A DNA stretch of 53,249 nucleotides, taken from the NCBI GenBank assembly GCA_013042915.1, contig JABDPF010000027.1, positions 1-53,249 of the forward strand, given 5' to 3'. The stretch's first letter is position 1, and every line of letters starts with the position of its first letter. A program made the translations under genes and the position numbers. The stretch is from Lysobacterales bacterium. GTDB lineage: Bacteria; Pseudomonadota; Gammaproteobacteria; Xanthomonadales; SZUA-36. This document shows positions 43,328-52,258 of the stretch, piece after piece. The notes beneath the pieces are model-generated. The model was not told the origin of the DNA. It was given only the letters and a program-made list of their open reading frames with translations, and searched no databases.

Positions 43328-43731
43328 AACCCAAAAAACCCATCGTTCGCGTACGCGAAGTCATGAAGAAGGAACTCGACATCGTCGACGGCATGGACAC
43401 CGTGTCAAATGCAATTCGCGCCATGAAATACCCGGAGACCCGGACGCTGATCGTCGACAAGCGTTACGAAGACGACGAGTACGGCGTGGTGATGTTCCGC
43501 GACGTGGCCAAGCGCGTTCTGGCGCCGGATCTCTCGCCGGACCGGGTCAATATGTACGAGATCATGTCGAAACCGGTCCTGGGCGTCGACCCGGAGATGG
43601 ACGTGCGTTACTGCACCAAGCTGTTTGACCGCTTTGGATTGTCGCGTGCACCGGTGATTGAAGATGGTAAGATCGTCGGCCTCGTGAGCTACACAGACAT
43701 CGTGCTGAAGGGTGTGATGCTGCAGGACTGA
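43324..43731 (+). CDS. CBS-domain protein
   Basis: 135 residues comprising a CBS pair (VREVMKKELDIVDGMDTVSNAIRAM and MSKPVLGVDPEMDVRYCTKLFDRFGLSRAPVIEDG). CBS pairs bind adenine nucleotides. GTG start overlapping the P-II-like stop (GTGA), so the two are coupled. Both a P-II-like and a CBS protein in the unit suggest that transport by the DUF1538 proteins is tuned to cell energy or nitrogen state (inference). glgP begins 3 nt after the stop. Confidence 0.88.
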   Translation: MKPKKPIVRVREVMKKELDIVDGMDTVSNAIRAMKYPETRTLIVDKRYEDDEYGVVMFRDVAKRVLAPDLSPDRVNMYEIMSKPVLGVDPEMDVRYCTKLFDRFGLSRAPVIEDGKIVGLVSYTDIVLKGVMLQD

Positions 43732-43734
43732 TCA

Positions 43735-46173
43735 ATGAACAGCGTTCTCGCCAAAGAAGATCTTAAACGCAAGATACTGAAACGGTTAGTGTATTCCGTG
43801 GGCAAAGACCCGGAATTCGCCGTGCCGCGCGACTGGTGCGTTGCCCTCACCCTGGCCATTCGTCAGTTCGTCATGGACCGTTGGATGGAGACGACCAAGC
43901 GCATCTACGACACGGATGTGAAACGCGTCTACTACCTGTCTATGGAGTTCCTGATCGGCCGGCTTCTGCGCGATACGCTGTTGAACCTCCACATGACCGA
44001 CCTGGCGCGTGACGCGCTCGCAGACATGGGTATCGACCTGGACGAGATTATCGTCGAGGAGCCGGACGCCGCGCTCGGCAATGGTGGCCTGGGCCGCCTC
44101 GCCGCCTGCTTCATGGATTCGATGTCCACGCTGGGAATCGCCGCCTACGGCTACGGTATCCGCTACGAACACGGATTGTTCCGGCAGCACATCCACGAGG
44201 GCTGGCAGATCGAGGAAGCCGAGGAATGGCTGATCCAGGGGGACGACCCCTGGTCCCTAAGCCGCCTCGAATCACGCTACCTGATCCCCTTCGGCGGGCA
44301 CGTGGAAGACGGGCTCGGTGCATCTTGCATTTGGCACCCCGTCGAACAGGTCGAGGCGATCGGCAACGACACCGCGATACCCGGCTGGAACACGAGGCAC
44401 GTCAATACCCTGCGCCTCTGGTCCGCCAAGCCGCACCAGACATTCGATCTTTCCCAGTTCAACGAGGGCAAGTTCCTCGCCGCCGCGCACCACGAGGTGT
44501 TGGCGGAAACGCTCTCGCGGGTTCTGTATCCGGACGATTCGACGCCACAGGGCCGCGAACTCCGGCTCAAGCAGGAGTTCTTTTTCACGTCCGCATCGCT
44601 GCAGGACCTGGTGCGGCGCTACCTTCTCACCCACGACGATCTGAACGATCTGTCGAGCCACGTATCCATCCAGCTCAACGACACGCATCCCGCGGTGGCG
44701 GTGCCGGAACTGATGCGCTTGCTGGTCGATGGGCACGGCATGGAACTGAGACAGGCGTTCGATATCACCCGGGGCTGCATTTCCTACACCAACCACACTC
44801 TGCTGCCCGAAGCCCTGGAGCGCTGGCCGCTGGACTTGTTTGGCAACTGCTTGCCCCGCCATCTGCAGATCATCGAGCAGATCGATTCGTTCTTTGTGGA
44901 CGAAGTCCGTACGGCAAGCCCCGAGGTGCAGCCCGAGACCGTGCAGGCCATCGACAGGGACGACGGTAACGGCGGCTCCGTGCGCATGGGCAACCTCGCA
45001 TTCATCGGCGCCAACAAGGTCAACGGCGTGTCGGAACTGCACACCGAGTTGATGGCGAAAACGGTGTTCAACGAACTCCATCAGATTTACCCCGGCCGCA
45101 TCGTCAATATGACCAACGGCGTCACGCCGCGCCGCTGGCTTTACAACTGCAATCCTGCGCTATCCGGGCTGATTACCGAGACCATCGGCGACCGCTGGGT
45201 AGGCGAGTTGGACCGGCTCGCAGATCTCAGACCGTACGCCGATGACGCGGCTTTTCGCGATGGTTTTGCCGCGGCCAAGCGAGGCAACAAGGGCTCACTG
45301 GCCGGGTACATCCAAAAACACACCGGTATCGTCGTGGATCCGGACGCCCTTTTCGATGTCCAGATCAAGCGCATACACGAGTACAAGCGCCAATTGATGA
45401 ATGCGCTGCAGACGATTGCGCGCTACCAGGCCATCCTGGCCAATCCCGATGCCGATTGGCTACCGCTGGTCAAAATCATCAGCGGTAAGGCTGCTCCGAG
45501 TTACATCACGGCCAAACTTATAATTAAACTTATCAACGATATAGCATATAAAGTTAATAATGATCCTGTTATTGGTGACCGCCTGAAAGTGGTATTCATA
45601 CCCAATTACAACGTCAGCCGTGCGGAAATCATCATTCCCGGCGCCGACCTCTCCGAGCAGATTTCGACCGCCGGAATGGAGGCCTCCGGAACGGGCAACA
45701 TGAAACTGTCCTTGAACGGCGCCCTGACCATCGGGACGCTCGACGGCGCCAATGTCGAAATCATGCAGCAGGTCGGCGATGAGAATATTTTCATCTTCGG
45801 CATGACCGCGGACCAGGTGGCCGCCCGCCGGGCCGAGGGTTATGACCCGGCCGCCGTCATCGAGGACAGCCCACGACTCAAAGCCGCTCTGGACTCAATC
45901 GCCGCCGGTGACTTCTCGGACGGAGACGGCAGCCGCTACGCGCCGTTGCTGGACGGCCTGTACCACGGCGACTACTTCATGCTGGCGGCCGATTTTGACG
46001 CCTATCTGCGCGCCCAGCGAGACGTCGGCGCAGCCTACCGGGACAAGGACCGCTGGTTCCGCTCGGCCGTGCTGAACACCGCCGGCATGGGCTATTTTTC
46101 CTCCGACCGCACCATCCGCCAATACGATGCCGAGATCTGGCACGCGGCGCCCTGGCTGCACGGGGAAGACTGA
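43735..46173 (+). CDS. glgP: Glycogen phosphorylase
   Basis: Releases glucose 1-phosphate from alpha-1,4-glucan. 812 residues, the usual length. The PLP lysine is K657 in SGTGNMKLSLNG, with ALGNGGLGRLAACF and a QLNDTHPAVAVPE segment present. It starts 3 nt after the CBS gene, so may share its transcript, and ends at a hairpin with a T-rich tail (46203-46229). Odd: 45514-45577 is strikingly AT-rich with rare codons (ATA, CTT, GTT, AAT) while the encoded segment AKLIIKLINDIAYKVNN still fits the family. Confidence 0.96.
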   Translation: MNSVLAKEDLKRKILKRLVYSVGKDPEFAVPRDWCVALTLAIRQFVMDRWMETTKRIYDTDVKRVYYLSMEFLIGRLLRDTLLNLHMTDLARDALADMGIDLDEIIVEEPDAALGNGGLGRLAACFMDSMSTLGIAAYGYGIRYEHGLFRQHIHEGWQIEEAEEWLIQGDDPWSLSRLESRYLIPFGGHVEDGLGASCIWHPVEQVEAIGNDTAIPGWNTRHVNTLRLWSAKPHQTFDLSQFNEGKFLAAAHHEVLAETLSRVLYPDDSTPQGRELRLKQEFFFTSASLQDLVRRYLLTHDDLNDLSSHVSIQLNDTHPAVAVPELMRLLVDGHGMELRQAFDITRGCISYTNHTLLPEALERWPLDLFGNCLPRHLQIIEQIDSFFVDEVRTASPEVQPETVQAIDRDDGNGGSVRMGNLAFIGANKVNGVSELHTELMAKTVFNELHQIYPGRIVNMTNGVTPRRWLYNCNPALSGLITETIGDRWVGELDRLADLRPYADDAAFRDGFAAAKRGNKGSLAGYIQKHTGIVVDPDALFDVQIKRIHEYKRQLMNALQTIARYQAILANPDADWLPLVKIISGKAAPSYITAKLIIKLINDIAYKVNNDPVIGDRLKVVFIPNYNVSRAEIIIPGADLSEQISTAGMEASGTGNMKLSLNGALTIGTLDGANVEIMQQVGDENIFIFGMTADQVAARRAEGYDPAAVIEDSPRLKAALDSIAAGDFSDGDGSRYAPLLDGLYHGDYFMLAADFDAYLRAQRDVGAAYRDKDRWFRSAVLNTAGMGYFSSDRTIRQYDAEIWHAAPWLHGED
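45514..45577 (+). other. AT-rich, rare-codon patch inside glgP
   Basis: About 23% GC by hand count (15 of 64), far below the surrounding coding DNA. The residues are conserved in phosphorylases, so the change is largely in synonymous codons. It resembles the patch inside aceK at 3098-3166. Confidence 0.6.
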
Positions 46174-46202
46174 AGTATCAACCAGATACCCCCCGATGAT
46201 GG

Positions 46203-46229
46203 AGGCTGCGGGCCAGCCTTGTTTCTTTA
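46203..46229 (+). terminator. Terminator of glgP
   Basis: AGGCTG / CAGCCT stem with loop CGGGC, followed by TTGTTTCTTT. Correct orientation for the glgP transcript, 29 nt after the stop. Confidence 0.65.
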
Positions 46230-46235
46230 AACACC

Positions 46236-46261
46236 GGGTCGGCTCCATTGGCCCCCGACCC
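46236..46261 (-). terminator. Hairpin after glgB
   Basis: GGGTCGG / CCGACCC inverted repeat with a 12-nt loop, just past the glgB stop on the minus strand. No clear T-run, so it may act as an mRNA 3' end stabiliser rather than an intrinsic terminator. Confidence 0.4.
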
Positions 46262-46268
46262 TATCGGG

Positions 46269-48458
46269 CTATGCTTTCCTGAGAATCACGCACGACAACG
46301 GGGGGATATCCAGAACCAGGCTGCAGGGGCGGCCATTCATGCCGTGGTGCTCGGTGTGCAGCTGATCGCGGTTGAGCATGTCGGATCCGCCGAAGGCGCC
46401 GCCGTCCGAGTTGAACAACTCCCAGTAGGCGCCCTCCTCCGCCATCGGAATCCGGTAACCGTAGCGCGGAATCGGCGTGAAGTTCAGCACCACGACCAGC
46501 GCCTCGGACTCACTGCGGCGCAGGTAGGCGATTACCGACTGCGCGCTATCTTCGCCGTTGAGCCATTCAAACCCGCGCCCGTCGACATCCCACTCGTACA
46601 GGGCCGGGTGTGCGGCCTGCAGGTGATTCAGATCGCCGACCAGCCGGGTAATGCCCTCGGGCATCTTTTCGCGGCTGCGCTCCCACGGCAGCGCCGTTTT
46701 GCAGTTCCACTCGGTGGTCTGGGCGAACTCACCGCCCATGAACAGCAACTGCTTGCCGGGGTAGGTCCACTGGTAGCTCAGCAACAGCCTCAGGTTGGCG
46801 AATTTCTGCCATTCATCGCCGGGCATCTTGGAGAAGAGTGATTTCTTCAGGTGCACCACCTCGTCGTGAGACAAGGGCAGCATGAAGTTCTCATCGAACG
46901 CGTACATCGGGCCGAAAGTCAGCAGGTCGTGGTGATACTTGCGGTGAATCGGTTCGCGTTCGAAGTATTCCAGCGTGTCGTTCATCCAGCCCATGTTCCA
47001 CTTCAGGCCGAACCCCAGGCCGCCGCTGGAGGTGGGCTGGGTAACCCCGGGCCAGGCACTGGACTCCTCCGCCATGGTCACGCAGCCGGGGCACTCGTAG
47101 CCGACGGCCTCGTTGAAGGCACGAAGAAAGTCCACGGCCTCCAGATTTTCATTTCCTCCGTACCGGTTCGGCAGCCACTGTCCCTCTTTGCGTGAAAAAC
47201 TGAGGTACAGCATCGACGCCACGGCGTCCACTCGCAGGCCATCCAGGTGAAATTCCTGCAGCCAGTAAATCGCGTTGGATACCAAGAAGCTGATTACCTC
47301 GTTGCGCTCGAAATTGAACACCAGCGTGCCCCAATCGGGATGGCCCGCCTTGAGCGGCTCGTGGTACTCGAACAGGGCCGTGCCGTCGAAGTTGGCCAGC
47401 GCGTGGCCGTCTCTCGGGAAATGCGCCGGCACCCAGTCGAGAATCACTCCGATTCCGTTGCGGTGAAAATGATCCACGAAATAACGGAAATCGTCCGGTG
47501 AACCGAAGCGGCTGGTCGGCGAAAAGTAACCCGTCGCTTGGTAGCCCCAGGACTCGTCCAGCGGATGTTCGGTGATCGGCAGCAGTTCGATGTGCGTGAA
47601 GCCAAGGTGCTTGACGTACGCGCACAGTTCCTCTGCCATGCGTCGGTAGCCCATGAAACTACCGTCCTCGTTCCGCCGCCACGAACCGGCATGCACCTCG
47701 TAGACCGACATGGGGCGTTTGTGCCAGCCGCCCGCGGACTTGGCGCGCTGCCAGGCATCGTCCAGCCAGGTGTGGCCGGGCGGGCCGGTGATCACGCTGG
47801 CGGTGCCGGGGCGAAACTCGCTGGCCCGCGCAAAAGGGTCTGACTTGGTCAGCAGTTCACCGCTTTTGGCGTTCACGATCTCGAACCGATAATGGCCCTG
47901 GTCGATATCGGGAATGAACAGTTCCCAGATGCCCTGGTCGGCGTGGAAACGCATCGGGTGAAACCGACCGTCCCAGTCGTTGAAATCACCGACGACACTG
48001 ACCCGTCCGGCGTTCGGCGCCCAGACCGAAAAAAGGGTCCCGCGGACGCCGTCGACTTCGTGCCATTTCGCGCCCAGCACATTCTGGGCGTGGCGATGGC
48101 GGCCGAAGTTGAACTCTGCCATTTCGCCAATGTCGAGCTGGGGCCAGAAAGCGTACGGGTCGTGGCGATCGTACTTGATGCCAGAGTCCATCTCCCGGAT
48201 CACGCGGTAATGCGACGGTACCTCACCCGGCTTGGTCCGGTACTCGAACAGGTCCGTTCCGGCCAGGCGGTCCATCGGCCTGGACTCGTCTTCGATCCAG
48301 AGATTGAGCGTGCGCGGCTGAAAGCATCGGATGACTTCGCCCCCCTCCACGGCATGCCGACCCAGGACTGAAAACGGGTCGCCGTGGCGGCCGGCAGCGA
48401 GGTCGTTAACGTGCCCCGAATCGGCCGTCAAGGTAAAAGAATTCTTACTTGATTTCAT
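46269..48458 (-). CDS. glgB: 1,4-alpha-glucan branching enzyme
   Basis: Introduces alpha-1,6 branches into glycogen; GH13 family. 729 residues with an N-terminal CBM48 pair (AAGRHGDPFSVLGRH) and the catalytic barrel. Active-site residues are D411 (GLRVDAVASMLY), E464 (TMAEESSAWPG) and the downstream Asp in PLSHDEVVH. Their spacing equals that of the E. coli enzyme. It is divergent from glgC and convergent with glgP; glycogen synthase glgA is not in the window. Confidence 0.96.
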   Translation of the reverse strand: MKSSKNSFTLTADSGHVNDLAAGRHGDPFSVLGRHAVEGGEVIRCFQPRTLNLWIEDESRPMDRLAGTDLFEYRTKPGEVPSHYRVIREMDSGIKYDRHDPYAFWPQLDIGEMAEFNFGRHRHAQNVLGAKWHEVDGVRGTLFSVWAPNAGRVSVVGDFNDWDGRFHPMRFHADQGIWELFIPDIDQGHYRFEIVNAKSGELLTKSDPFARASEFRPGTASVITGPPGHTWLDDAWQRAKSAGGWHKRPMSVYEVHAGSWRRNEDGSFMGYRRMAEELCAYVKHLGFTHIELLPITEHPLDESWGYQATGYFSPTSRFGSPDDFRYFVDHFHRNGIGVILDWVPAHFPRDGHALANFDGTALFEYHEPLKAGHPDWGTLVFNFERNEVISFLVSNAIYWLQEFHLDGLRVDAVASMLYLSFSRKEGQWLPNRYGGNENLEAVDFLRAFNEAVGYECPGCVTMAEESSAWPGVTQPTSSGGLGFGLKWNMGWMNDTLEYFEREPIHRKYHHDLLTFGPMYAFDENFMLPLSHDEVVHLKKSLFSKMPGDEWQKFANLRLLLSYQWTYPGKQLLFMGGEFAQTTEWNCKTALPWERSREKMPEGITRLVGDLNHLQAAHPALYEWDVDGRGFEWLNGEDSAQSVIAYLRRSESEALVVVLNFTPIPRYGYRIPMAEEGAYWELFNSDGGAFGGSDMLNRDQLHTEHHGMNGRPCSLVLDIPPLSCVILRKA

Positions 48459-48479
48459 CCCGGATTTCCCGCGTTTTCA

Positions 48480-48508
48480 CTGGCATGTCATAACGATCTG
48501 CGTATGAT
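48480..48508 (+). promoter_or_regulatory. Candidate sigma-70 promoter of glgC
   Basis: CTGGCA, 17-nt spacer, TATGAT. A transcript starting near 48515 would carry an AGGAG ribosome binding site before the ATG at 48550. The short glgB-glgC gap must also hold the divergent glgB promoter, which I could not identify. Confidence 0.5.
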
Positions 48509-48549
48509 GGATGGTACAGGAATGTAGGGTATGTCTACAGGAGCGACAC

Positions 48550-49818
48550 ATGATTCCGAGAAGATCTGGGCGTTTCGTAAGCCGCCTGACACGAAGCACG
48601 ATGGCCATGATCATGGCCGGGGGGCGCGGCTCACGGCTTGAGGACCTGACCGCCATTCGAGCCAAGCCCGCCACCCCGTTCGGCGGCAAGTTCCGGATCA
48701 TCGATTTCCCCCTGTCTAACTGCGTGAATTCGGGTATCCGCCAGATCTTCATTCTGACGCAGTACAAGGCTCACTCGCTGATCCAGCACATCCATCGTGG
48801 CTGGGGCTACCTGCGTGGCGAGTTCGGCGAGTTCATCCAGATCATCCCCGCGCAGCAACAAGTGGGTGAGCACTGGTACCGGGGCACCGCGGACAGCATT
48901 TACCAGAACATCAACGAGATCCGCGAACACAATCCGGAGCATGTCCTGATCCTCGCCGGAGATCACATCTACAAGATGGACTACGGCCCGATGATCGCGG
49001 CACATTCCGAGAATAATGCCGACGTCACCGTGGGCGTCATCCAGGTCCCTCTGCACGAGGCGACGGGGTTCGGCGTGATGTCCATCGACACAGACAACCG
49101 TGTGAAGAAATTCAGCGAAAAACCGGTCAACCCGGAACCGGTCCCGGGCAATCCGGACGCGGCCATGGCCTCGATGGGTATTTACGTGTTTGACAGTGAA
49201 TTCCTGATCGAAATCCTGCAGGCCGACGCAGCCGACCCGAACTCCTCACACGACTTCGGTCACGACATCATCCCCAAGATGATCGATTCGCAACGCGTTT
49301 TCGCCTACCCCTTCCACGATGTCAAAACACGAGCACAAAGTTATTGGCGGGACGTGGGCACGGTGGATGCCTATTTTCGGGCCAACCTCGAACTGGTCTA
49401 CGTGCACCCCGAACTGAACCTCTACGACGAAGACTGGCCGATCTGGACCTATCAGGAGCAGCTTCCGCCTGCGAAATTCGTACTCGACGACTCAGGCCGT
49501 ATCGGCATGGCCACCAATTCGATGGTGTCCGGAGGTTGCATCGTCTCGGGCGCCTACGTGAAACAGTCGCTGCTGTTTTCCAGCGTCACGGTGGACGAGG
49601 GCAGCGAGGTCATCCAGGCCGTGGTGCTGCCGCAGGTCAGCGTCGGCAAGCATTGCCGCATCACGCGAGCGGTAATCGACAAGCGCTGCGTCATTCCCGA
49701 CGGAACGATCATCGGCGAGAATCATGCCGATGACGCCAAGCGGTTCACCGTGACCTCGGAAGGGGTTGTGCTGGTCTGCCCACACATGCTCGGACAGGAA
49801 ACCAAGCACAGCGAATAG
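48550..49818 (+). CDS. glgC: Glucose-1-phosphate adenylyltransferase
   Basis: Makes ADP-glucose from glucose 1-phosphate and ATP, the committed step of glycogen synthesis. 422 residues. The nucleotide-binding [14 protein letters not shown], the [10 protein letters not shown] segment, the GDHIYKMDY motif and the SEKP lysine are present; the C-terminal left-handed beta-helix ([20 protein letters not shown]) is complete. The ATG at 48550 is preferred to the upstream in-frame start at 48511 because AGGAG lies about 8 nt before it. Confidence 0.95.
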   Translation: MIPRRSGRFVSRLTRSTMAMIMAGGRGSRLEDLTAIRAKPATPFGGKFRIIDFPLSNCVNSGIRQIFILTQYKAHSLIQHIHRGWGYLRGEFGEFIQIIPAQQQVGEHWYRGTADSIYQNINEIREHNPEHVLILAGDHIYKMDYGPMIAAHSENNADVTVGVIQVPLHEATGFGVMSIDTDNRVKKFSEKPVNPEPVPGNPDAAMASMGIYVFDSEFLIEILQADAADPNSSHDFGHDIIPKMIDSQRVFAYPFHDVKTRAQSYWRDVGTVDAYFRANLELVYVHPELNLYDEDWPIWTYQEQLPPAKFVLDDSGRIGMATNSMVSGGCIVSGAYVKQSLLFSSVTVDEGSEVIQAVVLPQVSVGKHCRITRAVIDKRCVIPDGTIIGENHADDAKRFTVTSEGVVLVCPHMLGQETKHSE

Positions 49819-49823
49819 GGTGC

Positions 49824-49839
49824 CGCCCGGAGCCGGGCG
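49824..49839 (+). terminator. GC-rich hairpin after glgC
   Basis: CGCCCG / CGGGCG stem with loop GAGC, starting 5 nt after the glgC stop. Lacks a T-run; a weak terminator at best. Confidence 0.4.
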
Positions 49840-49883
49840 ACGGTTAACGGGTTCTTAATCCCCGGCAAGGCATAATTCCGTCC

Positions 49884-50573
49884 ATGGAAGGGGTTTCGAC
49901 AGTCGATCGGATGACGTTGCGCCGACGTGACGGGGTCTGGTTTGGCGTCGCGCTCGCGTTGCACGTGGCGATACTGGCGCTGCCCGTGAGCCAGCGATTC
50001 ACCGATCCGGATACGCCCGTATCCGTGGCGGTTTCACTGCTGCGTCCCGCACCCGCCAGGGTCGCCAGCCCTGCCAATGAGCTGTCCGTGCCTGAACCGG
50101 TGACGGTCAGCGCCGGCAAACGGCCGCCGGTAGTCGTCCCCATGCATTCCAGGTCATCGCCAGGGGCCATTGAGCCCGAAACACCCCGCGCCCCCAGCGC
50201 CTATGCGCTGCTCGAATCCGCCCGGGCGCTGAAGCCCGCACCGTCAGAGCCGCCGCCGCGCAGGCTCGGCGTGTTCAAACCGCCCCCCCCGCCCGCCAAC
50301 TGGAGGCCCTCGATAACGGTCGAGGACAACCGGTTCAGCGACAGCTACCTGCCGACCGAGACCGAAGTGGTCGACCGCTGGCTGGCCGCCGACGGTAGCC
50401 ACAACGTGGTGATCCGCACAGCGGGCGGCATGACCCTGTGCGGGCGGGCGCAGCAGTGGAACCCGATGCAGCCCCTGGTGGAGCATGTCATGATGTTTCG
50501 GCCATGCGGGGGGGGCGGAAAAAGGACGTTCACGATGCCCGAGCGCTATCTGCGCAACAGTCGGGCACGCTGA
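49884..50573 (+). CDS. Membrane-anchored, proline-rich protein of unknown function
   Basis: 229 residues. One N-terminal helix (FGVALALHVAILALPV) is followed by a long Pro/Ala-rich linker (residues about 60-135) and a C-terminal globular part with two cysteines (TLCGRAQQW and FRPCGGG) and a VDRWLAADGSHNVVIRTAGG segment. The layout resembles TonB-type periplasm-spanning proteins, but the C-terminal domain does not look like TonB. No ribosome binding site is clear at 49884; an in-frame ATG at 49911 is an alternative. Function unknown. Confidence 0.7.
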   Translation: MEGVSTVDRMTLRRRDGVWFGVALALHVAILALPVSQRFTDPDTPVSVAVSLLRPAPARVASPANELSVPEPVTVSAGKRPPVVVPMHSRSSPGAIEPETPRAPSAYALLESARALKPAPSEPPPRRLGVFKPPPPPANWRPSITVEDNRFSDSYLPTETEVVDRWLAADGSHNVVIRTAGGMTLCGRAQQWNPMQPLVEHVMMFRPCGGGGKRTFTMPERYLRNSRAR

Positions 50574-50638
50574 ACACGCACCCTTGCGCCTCTGCTAACA
50601 TTGACCCGAATCGCCTTTGCGCCCAACCTGGAATCCAG

Positions 50639-51064
50639 ATGTTCTACAAACCCTTGCTGATTCCCCTGCTCGTGCAGGTATTCCTCACTTTCGGAGTCTG
50701 GGTCTTTCTGTTTGCCCGGCGAATACCGGAAATCCTCAACCGGCGTATCGACGTTGAAAAACTCAAGGACCGCCAGGAAAGCCATCGCCTGCTGCCCGCT
50801 TCAGCAGCCGCATCCAACAACCTGAAAAATCTCTTCGAGATGCCCGTGCTGTTTTATCTCGGCGTGGTGCTGGCCCTGCTGCTGCTCCTGTCAGACCCCT
50901 TGTTGGTCGCCCTGGCCTGGGGCTTCGTCAGCCTGAGAATAGTGCACAGCCTGATCCACTGCAGTTACAACGACGTCAACCACCGCTTCGCCGTGTACCT
51001 GGCCAGCAGCCTATTCCTGTTGCTGTTCTGGATTCGCCTGGCGGCTTTCATTCTGGTCAATTAG
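50639..51064 (+). CDS. MAPEG-family membrane protein
   Basis: 141 residues, four hydrophobic helices. The MAPEG pattern is visible: an EMPVLFYLGVV segment after a polar loop (RLLPASAAASNNLKNLF) and RIVHSLIHCSYNDVNHR. Family members are trimeric membrane enzymes, some of which use glutathione, but many bacterial ones are uncharacterised. The frame is open further upstream, but the ATG at 50639 begins the first TM helix and is chosen for that reason. The following GFA-type gene starts 11 nt later. Confidence 0.85.
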   Translation: MFYKPLLIPLLVQVFLTFGVWVFLFARRIPEILNRRIDVEKLKDRQESHRLLPASAAASNNLKNLFEMPVLFYLGVVLALLLLLSDPLLVALAWGFVSLRIVHSLIHCSYNDVNHRFAVYLASSLFLLLFWIRLAAFILVN

Positions 51065-51075
51065 GAGCGCCCTGC

Positions 51076-51480
51076 ATGAGCGAAAAATCCAACGCGACGG
51101 GAGGCTGTCTTTGCCGAGCAGTCAGCTTCGAACTGCGGTTTCCCAGCAAGTGGTGCGCCCACTGCCATTGTGGCATGTGCCGCCGGGCGCACGGTGCCGG
51201 ATTCGTTACCTGGGCAGGTTTCGACGAGGGTCATTTCGAGGTGACCGCCGGCAACGACCAGTTGGCCTGGTATCGTTCATCGACGGCAGCGCAGCGGGGG
51301 TTTTGCCGACGCTGCGGCAGTTCGATGCTGTTCCAGTCGAGCCGTTGGCCGGGTGAAATGCACGTGGCGCTGGGCAGCATCCATGGTCCGATCGACCGGA
51401 AACCGGAGGCCAACGTCTGCATGGACAACCACGTCGATTGGATGCCGGTCGACCAGGACCTGCTCAGCGTCAAGCTCTAG
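51076..51480 (+). CDS. GFA/CENP-V family zinc protein
   Basis: 134 residues with the family's cysteine pattern: GGCLCRAV, then [14 protein letters not shown], and FCRRCGSSM later, which bind two zinc ions. Named after glutathione-dependent formaldehyde-activating enzyme, although most members have no proven activity. AGGAG lies 8 nt before the ATG. Its stop codon overlaps the convergent ung stop within CTAG. Adjacent MAPEG suggests a thiol or detoxification link, which is only inference. Confidence 0.88.
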   Translation: MSEKSNATGGCLCRAVSFELRFPSKWCAHCHCGMCRRAHGAGFVTWAGFDEGHFEVTAGNDQLAWYRSSTAAQRGFCRRCGSSMLFQSSRWPGEMHVALGSIHGPIDRKPEANVCMDNHVDWMPVDQDLLSVKL

Positions 51481-52157
51481 GCCCAGCGAATCGGCTCCAT
51501 GCCGTGCCGTTCCAGCCAGGCGTTCGTTTTTGAGAAATGCCGGCAGCCGAAGAACCCGCGGTGGGCGGATAACGGAGAGGGATGAGGAGCGGTCAGCACG
51601 AGGTGCCGCTCGCGGTCGATGAACGCTCCTTTCTTCATGGCATAACTTCCCCACAAAAGGAAAACGAGGTTCTCCCGCCCTTCGTTAAGTTCAGCCGCGA
51701 CACGGTCGGTGAAACGTTCCCATCCCTTGCCCTGATGCGCGCTGGCGCGGCCCTGTTCCACCGTGAGCACCGCGTTCAGCAAGAGCACGCCCTGCTCTGC
51801 CCAACCGCGCAAGTTGCCTTGTGTAGGCGGCCTGAGGCCCAGGTCCTGTTGGATCTCCTTGTGAATATTCTGCAGGGACGGCGGCACCGCCACGCCTTCG
51901 GGAACGGAAAAACACAGCCCGTGCGCCTGCCCGTGGCCGTGGTAGGGATCCTGGCCGAAGATAACCACTTTGACTTGATCGAATGGCGTGGAGTCGAGCG
52001 CATTGAAGATCAGGCGTCCCGGCGGAAAGACCTGTGCCCCGGCCTGTTTGCGTTCCACCAGGAAGCGGCGTAGCGCGGTCATGTACGGCTGATTGAATTC
52101 ATCCTCGAGCCGGCGCTTCCACGATTCTTCCAGCTTGATTTCCCGTTGCTGTTGCAT
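51477..52157 (-). CDS. ung: Uracil-DNA glycosylase, family 1
   Basis: Removes uracil from DNA, starting base excision repair. 226 residues. The catalytic aspartate D70 is in GQDPYHG, and the DNA-intercalating loop [13 protein letters not shown] with the catalytic histidine is complete. The ATG at 52157 has an AGGAG site 8 nt upstream; a longer in-frame start at 52199 lacks one. Overlaps the GFA gene by 4 bp at the stops. Confidence 0.95.
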   Translation of the reverse strand: MQQQREIKLEESWKRRLEDEFNQPYMTALRRFLVERKQAGAQVFPPGRLIFNALDSTPFDQVKVVIFGQDPYHGHGQAHGLCFSVPEGVAVPPSLQNIHKEIQQDLGLRPPTQGNLRGWAEQGVLLLNAVLTVEQGRASAHQGKGWERFTDRVAAELNEGRENLVFLLWGSYAMKKGAFIDRERHLVLTAPHPSPLSAHRGFFGCRHFSKTNAWLERHGMEPIRWA

Positions 52158-52258
52158 GAGGCTGGCTCCTGGCCCTTGAATACCGACGGACCGGCTCAAG
52201 GTATCAGATCAGTGGCCGGGGCAAAACCCGGCCTGGCCATCGACCAGGTAAACATTCC

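Noticed and set aside
50438-50638. Upstream extension of the MAPEG gene
   Set aside because: It overlaps the end of the preceding gene and precedes the natural start of the first transmembrane helix.
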